Part shown: piece by piece, positions 45,145 through 48,087 of the stretch
Numbering within the stretch: position 1 is the first letter of the stretch
Layout of the letters: the number at the start of each line of letters is the position of its first letter
Virus record (IMG/VR): IMGVR_UViG_3300036781_000289
Coordinates: 1 to 48,087 of that record
Source: a virus
Reading direction: 5' to 3' (one strand)
Length of the DNA stretch: 48,087 bases
Made by a program: the position numbers and the translations under genes
Notes under the pieces: generated by a model
What the model saw: only the letters and a program-made list of their open reading frames with translations
Databases searched by the model: none
What the model was told of the DNA's origin: nothing

Positions 45145-46365
45145 ATGACACAAGAAAAAGCACTCAACATATTAAAATCTGATCGAAACGTTTTCCTTAC
45201 CGGAATTGCCGGTGCTGGTAAAACGTTTGTTTTGTCGCAATACATCAAGGATTTGCAGGAAATCGGAAAAGCATTTGCTGTTACGGCTTCAACCGGTATC
45301 GTTGCAGCTGCAATAAACGGCGTGACGATTCATTCTTTTTCGGGTCTTGGAATTCGTGACAGTTTGAATAAAAACGACATAGAACGTTTGAAGCGAAATA
45401 AACGTGTCGCGCCGGCCGTCAAAGCGATCGATGTGTTGATCCTGGATGAAATTTCAATGTTTTCCGCGTTGCAATTGGATTTGGTCGATGCCATTTTTCG
45501 CAACATCCGGAACGATCAACGACCATTCGGCGGTGTGAAAGTTGTTTTTTGTGGTGACTTTTTGCAATTGCCACCGGTTCGCGGTGAATTCGCGTTTAAT
45601 GCGAAAAGTTGGAACGATGCAAATTTGGCGATTTGTTATCTCGACAAAGCATACAGACAAAAAGATTCCGATTTGTTGTTGCTTCTCAATGCGATCCGGA
45701 ACAATGCCGTTAATGAAGAATTCAAAAATCTTCTCAACGCAAGCATTGGTCGACAAATCAAAGACTTTATCATTCTTTATACGCACAATGTTGATGTCGA
45801 TATTTACAATATGGCCGAACTTGCAAAAATCAAAAGTGATCCGTATTTTTATTTTATGTGGACGAGTGGCGATCGGATGCTTGCGGAAAATATAAAAAGA
45901 AATTGTTTGTCACCGGAAAAACTCGAACTCAAAGTCGGCGCGAAAGTTATGGTCACGAAAAACAATTTCGATGAAGGTTTGGTCAATGGCACAATGGGAA
46001 CGGTTATCAAATTGAACGACAATTCGGTAAAAATAAAAACCTTGGACGGTCGCGAGATTACGATCGGCGTTGCAAAATGGTCAACGCTTAGCAGTTTCGG
46101 AAAACCAGTCGCATCGATTCATCAAATTCCGTTGCGTTTGGCTTATGCGATCACGGTTCACAAAAGTCAGGGAATGACACTTGATTCGGCCATGATGAAT
46201 TTATCGAAAGTGTTTTCGCCAGGTCAAGGGTATGTCGCACTTTCACGTTTGCGATCCCTGGATAATTTATCGTTGCAAGAGTCGGTCAATGACACAACTT
46301 TTGAAATTAGTCCGGAATGTTTTGAATACGAAAAACAATTGTTGTTGATGTCGGAAGATTTATGA
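45145..46365 (+). CDS. PIF1-like/Dda-type SF1B helicase, 406 aa
   Basis: Walker A GIAGAGKT (20-27), motif Ia TASTGIVAAAI (47-57), Walker B LILDEISM (98-105), motif III VFCGDFLQLPPV, motif IV-like Y-R-Q-K, and the C-terminal part YAITVHKSQGMTLDSA and GQGYVALSRL (motifs V-VI). A 5'-3' DNA helicase of the PIF1 class. It is the only replication-type enzyme in the window and may remove structures or start recombination-dependent replication. Confidence 0.93.
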   Translation: MTQEKALNILKSDRNVFLTGIAGAGKTFVLSQYIKDLQEIGKAFAVTASTGIVAAAINGVTIHSFSGLGIRDSLNKNDIERLKRNKRVAPAVKAIDVLILDEISMFSALQLDLVDAIFRNIRNDQRPFGGVKVVFCGDFLQLPPVRGEFAFNAKSWNDANLAICYLDKAYRQKDSDLLLLLNAIRNNAVNEEFKNLLNASIGRQIKDFIILYTHNVDVDIYNMAELAKIKSDPYFYFMWTSGDRMLAENIKRNCLSPEKLELKVGAKVMVTKNNFDEGLVNGTMGTVIKLNDNSVKIKTLDGREITIGVAKWSTLSSFGKPVASIHQIPLRLAYAITVHKSQGMTLDSAMMNLSKVFSPGQGYVALSRLRSLDNLSLQESVNDTTFEISPECFEYEKQLLLMSEDL

Positions 46366-46516
46366 AGCGTAAACTAAAAAAAAAGAATATTGGCAGTTAC
46401 ATCCTGAAATTTGGAATGTTCCGTGTCCTTATCCAAAATGCAAAGCGATGTCGGCCGGACAACATGGACTTAATATTCACATAAGTTGGAAGCACAAAAA
46501 ACGTAAAAAATTATGA
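46362..46516 (+). CDS. Small C2H2-like zinc-finger protein expressed by -1 frameshift, 51 aa
   Basis: The ATG at 46362 overlaps the helicase stop as ATGA, but its frame loses sense after the run of nine A (46376-46384). In the -1 frame the sequence continues EYWQLHPEIWNVPCPYPKCK then AMSAGQHGLNIHISWKHKKR, a C-x4-C-x12-H-x4-H finger, and ends at TGA 46514-46516, itself overlapping the next ATG. The junction A-AAA-AAG (46379-46385) is in the correct phase for the classical -1 slippery site. The zinc frame has no start of its own. Programmed shift or homopolymer error. Confidence 0.55.
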
Positions 46517-46764
46517 GTTTCAAGTATCACAATCAGGGATTTCAAAGCGACCGGAACGAAAAGATGATTCAAGTTCTCGCGCAAAAGAATTCAAAAGGCG
46601 AATGGTCGGCAAAAGGTGCTTTTTTGTTTGCTTTTTACGATGACGGATCGCCAGCATTTGTCGTTCCACCTGGATTAAGCGATCGCGATGCCGAAGAATT
46701 TTGTCAACGGTTTATGGTATTGATGACGGAATATGCGAAAAAAGCGAATTATAAAATGAAATGA
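46513..46764 (+). CDS. Hypothetical protein, 83 aa
   Basis: MSFKYHNQGFQSDRNEKMIQ, a beta region and a helix (SDRDAEEFCQRFMVLMTEYA). Not recognised. ATGA overlaps with both neighbours. Confidence 0.65.
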   Translation: MSFKYHNQGFQSDRNEKMIQVLAQKNSKGEWSAKGAFLFAFYDDGSPAFVVPPGLSDRDAEEFCQRFMVLMTEYAKKANYKMK

Positions 46765-47048
46765 ATACAAAATTACAAGAACTTGCAGATCAAATCAAAA
46801 AACTTACACCGGAAGGGCAAGATTTGATGAAATATATTCTTAACAAAGCAACCGATCAACCGGACGTAAAAACGTATGAAATTGTGGCATCGCCGGACGG
46901 TGAACGCGCTGGTATAAAATGTTTGGATTGCAAATTGACATCGTGGAACGCGAACGATGTAAAAGAAAAATATTGCGGAAATTGTCACGAATTTCACGAA
47001 CAAAAAGCGCGGATGATAATGTACCCGCACATATTCAAACAACCATGA
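46761..47048 (+). CDS. Zinc-ribbon-ended helical protein, 95 aa
   Basis: Helices in the first 40 residues, then C-L-D-C and C-G-N-C (GIKCLDCKLTSWNANDVKEK, YCGNCHEFHEQ) forming a zinc ribbon. ATGA overlap with the next gene. Confidence 0.65.
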   Translation: MNTKLQELADQIKKLTPEGQDLMKYILNKATDQPDVKTYEIVASPDGERAGIKCLDCKLTSWNANDVKEKYCGNCHEFHEQKARMIMYPHIFKQP

Positions 47049-47251
47049 ACACAACGTATAACATAAAAGCAAAAGATCCAGTTGTCGTCATTGAATTATT
47101 GGACGAAACAAAATTCACGTTCAAAACATTGACGGAAATTTTGAGTGATTTGGCCAAGGAATTCGGTCACAGAAAAATTATGTTTATCGACACCATTACA
47201 ACTATTGAAGAAAATAAAAGTGACAAAATTATTGTAGTTTTTGAATTTTAA
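47045..47251 (+). CDS. Hypothetical protein, 68 aa
   Basis: Start 47045 by ATGA overlap. Alternating beta strands and a helix (PVVVIELLDETKFTFKTLTE ... DKIIVVFEF). Not recognised. Confidence 0.6.
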   Translation: MNTTYNIKAKDPVVVIELLDETKFTFKTLTEILSDLAKEFGHRKIMFIDTITTIEENKSDKIIVVFEF

Positions 47252-47252
47252 T

Positions 47253-47504
47253 ATGCAAAAAGCAAAGATAGTAACAGTCGATATTGACGGCACTAAATGG
47301 GAAAAAGAAGGCGATTTCGTTTTGGCCGCTTGTGGTATTAAACAAACCGGTGGCGCACCAAATATCGAAGTGGATTATTCATTGATGCGAGAGGATGAAC
47401 TCACTTATTGTTTAGCAACATTTTTGGTAATTGCCGGACAACAAGCTAATAAGAAAATTGTGAAAAATGCGATAAAACTTGCTCAAATTCAATTAAAAAT
47501 ATGA
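47253..47504 (+). CDS. Hypothetical protein, 83 aa
   Basis: Start 47253 just after the previous stop. Small alpha/beta protein (KIVTVDIDGTKWEKEGDFVL ... YCLATFLVIAGQQANKKIVK). Not recognised. Ends in an ATGA overlap. Confidence 0.6.
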   Translation: MQKAKIVTVDIDGTKWEKEGDFVLAACGIKQTGGAPNIEVDYSLMREDELTYCLATFLVIAGQQANKKIVKNAIKLAQIQLKI

Positions 47505-47740
47505 TTGCAATTGTCAATTTAACAAAAAAAGACATCGGAAAATGGGTTCATTACAGAAGTAGTGGCGGCGACAAAATTGAACGTGGCAGAATAAAATCTT
47601 GGAACGATCGATTTATTTTTGTTGTTTATAATGCAAACGGAAATTGGGATGTTGACCATTGGAAAGATTACACGGCTGCCGCAACAAATCCGGAAGATTT
47701 ATTTTATAAATTGGAGGACCTTGAAAGTAACCATGATTAA
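47501..47740 (+). CDS. Conserved phage hypothetical protein, 79 aa
   Basis: GKWVHYRSSGGDKIERGRIK then W-N-D-R-F-I-F-V-V-Y and DYTAAATNPEDLFYKLED: a small SH3-like barrel, a pattern I recognise from many phage hypotheticals (V-x-Y-x, G-R-I-K-S, F-V-V-Y, Y-T-A). Function unknown. Confidence 0.75.
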   Translation: MIAIVNLTKKDIGKWVHYRSSGGDKIERGRIKSWNDRFIFVVYNANGNWDVDHWKDYTAAATNPEDLFYKLEDLESNHD

Positions 47741-48087
47741 GAACATGAAAAATGCCATTATCGATATGCCAAAAGGTGTTGAATTGGAATTTTCCAAACA
47801 AAAACCTGCAATTGAAGTGATTATCAAAAAAGGCAAAAAAGTTATTTATCACAACAAAACGTATGCAGTCGTGATGAACATGGTTCAATCAATGACGACA
47901 ATTGCGGAAGTTGACGGCGATGTCGAACTCGAAGGCGATTCTCAAGTTTTTGGTGCCGGCAATTACATCATTCAAATGTTTGCTATGAACGAATTGGAAA
48001 GAAAATTAGGGAAAATGGTTTTGCCAAGAGCGATGGGGGAGTTGCAACACATGATTAAAGACCCCAAAATTTTCAAAAGAAATGCGG
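47733..48087 (+). CDS. Hypothetical protein, 118 aa here, continues at base 1
   Basis: ATG at 47733 (8-base overlap with the preceding gene). Beta-rich (MIKNMKNAIIDMPKGVELEF ... YAVVMNMVQSMTTIAEVDGD) with a C-terminal helix. Open at 48087. Joined to base 1 it gains Gly-Glu-Met-Ile and stops at 12-14, giving about 122 aa. Confidence 0.65.
   Translation, partial: MIKNMKNAIIDMPKGVELEFSKQKPAIEVIIKKGKKVIYHNKTYAVVMNMVQSMTTIAEVDGDVELEGDSQVFGAGNYIIQMFAMNELERKLGKMVLPRAMGELQHMIKDPKIFKRNA

Overview
The window looks like a complete or nearly complete tailed-phage genome with a long-tailed (siphovirus) plan. It carries terminase, a Mu gp29-like portal, a MuF-like head protein, a Mu I-like protease/scaffold, a capsid protein, a tail tube, G/GT tail chaperones, tape measure, Dit, a tail hub and lysis genes, but no sheath, integrase, DNA polymerase or rRNA. 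The two ends appear to join: the gene open at 48087 reads in frame across the junction to a TGA at 12-14, which forms an ATGA overlap with the first gene. The molecule is therefore probably circular or circularly permuted. The DNA is AT-rich, promoters are bacterial sigma70 type (TTGACA / TATAAT), and many coding starts lie only 6-10 bases after the -10 box, so many mRNAs are probably leaderless. The host cannot be assigned. A small FtsL/DivIC-like protein of a style I associate with Patescibacteria is only a weak hint.

Layout: (1) 42798 through the junction to about 5513 is one long early operon of tightly overlapping small genes: Rad52-like annealing protein, two PD-(D/E)XK nucleases, PIF1-like helicase, excisionase-like DNA-binding protein, methyltransferase-fold protein, FtsL-like protein and many small, often zinc-binding, proteins. 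(2) 5543-9617 holds separately promoted accessory genes: a ParB-like protein next to a C5 DNA methyltransferase, an LPD29-like protein, a secreted peptide and a zinc protein. (3) 9636-12253 is packaging (TerS, TerL). (4) 12459-24872 is head and connector, including an unusual 18-residue repeat protein. (5) 24950-34762 is a phage HU protein, tail tube, frameshifted tail chaperones, tape measure, Dit and a tail hub fused to lectin-like and glycosidase-like domains. (6) 34766-37052 holds a baseplate/fibre protein and the lysis genes. (7) 37145-39533 contains small genes, a disrupted membrane-protein gene and a minus-strand tRNA whose anticodon UCA reads UGA. (8) 39628-41267 is the only protein-coding minus-strand block, with a membrane protein, zinc and basic proteins, two candidate structured RNAs and a transcription attenuator. 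(9) 41426-42787 is a plus-strand run of small genes leading into the recombination operon.

Working together: the Rad52-like protein, the nucleases and the PIF1-like helicase form a recombination module in a phage that otherwise seems to use the host replisome. ParB-like plus C5 methyltransferase modify DNA. Four promoters share a 9-base CGCTGAACC element in the -35/-10 spacer, and three sites share TGTTATATCAAT, which suggests two phage regulators. Three polyadenine tracts matter for expression or integrity: 27631 (tail chaperone, very likely a programmed -1 shift), 46376 (zinc-finger gene) and 38474 (disrupted membrane gene).
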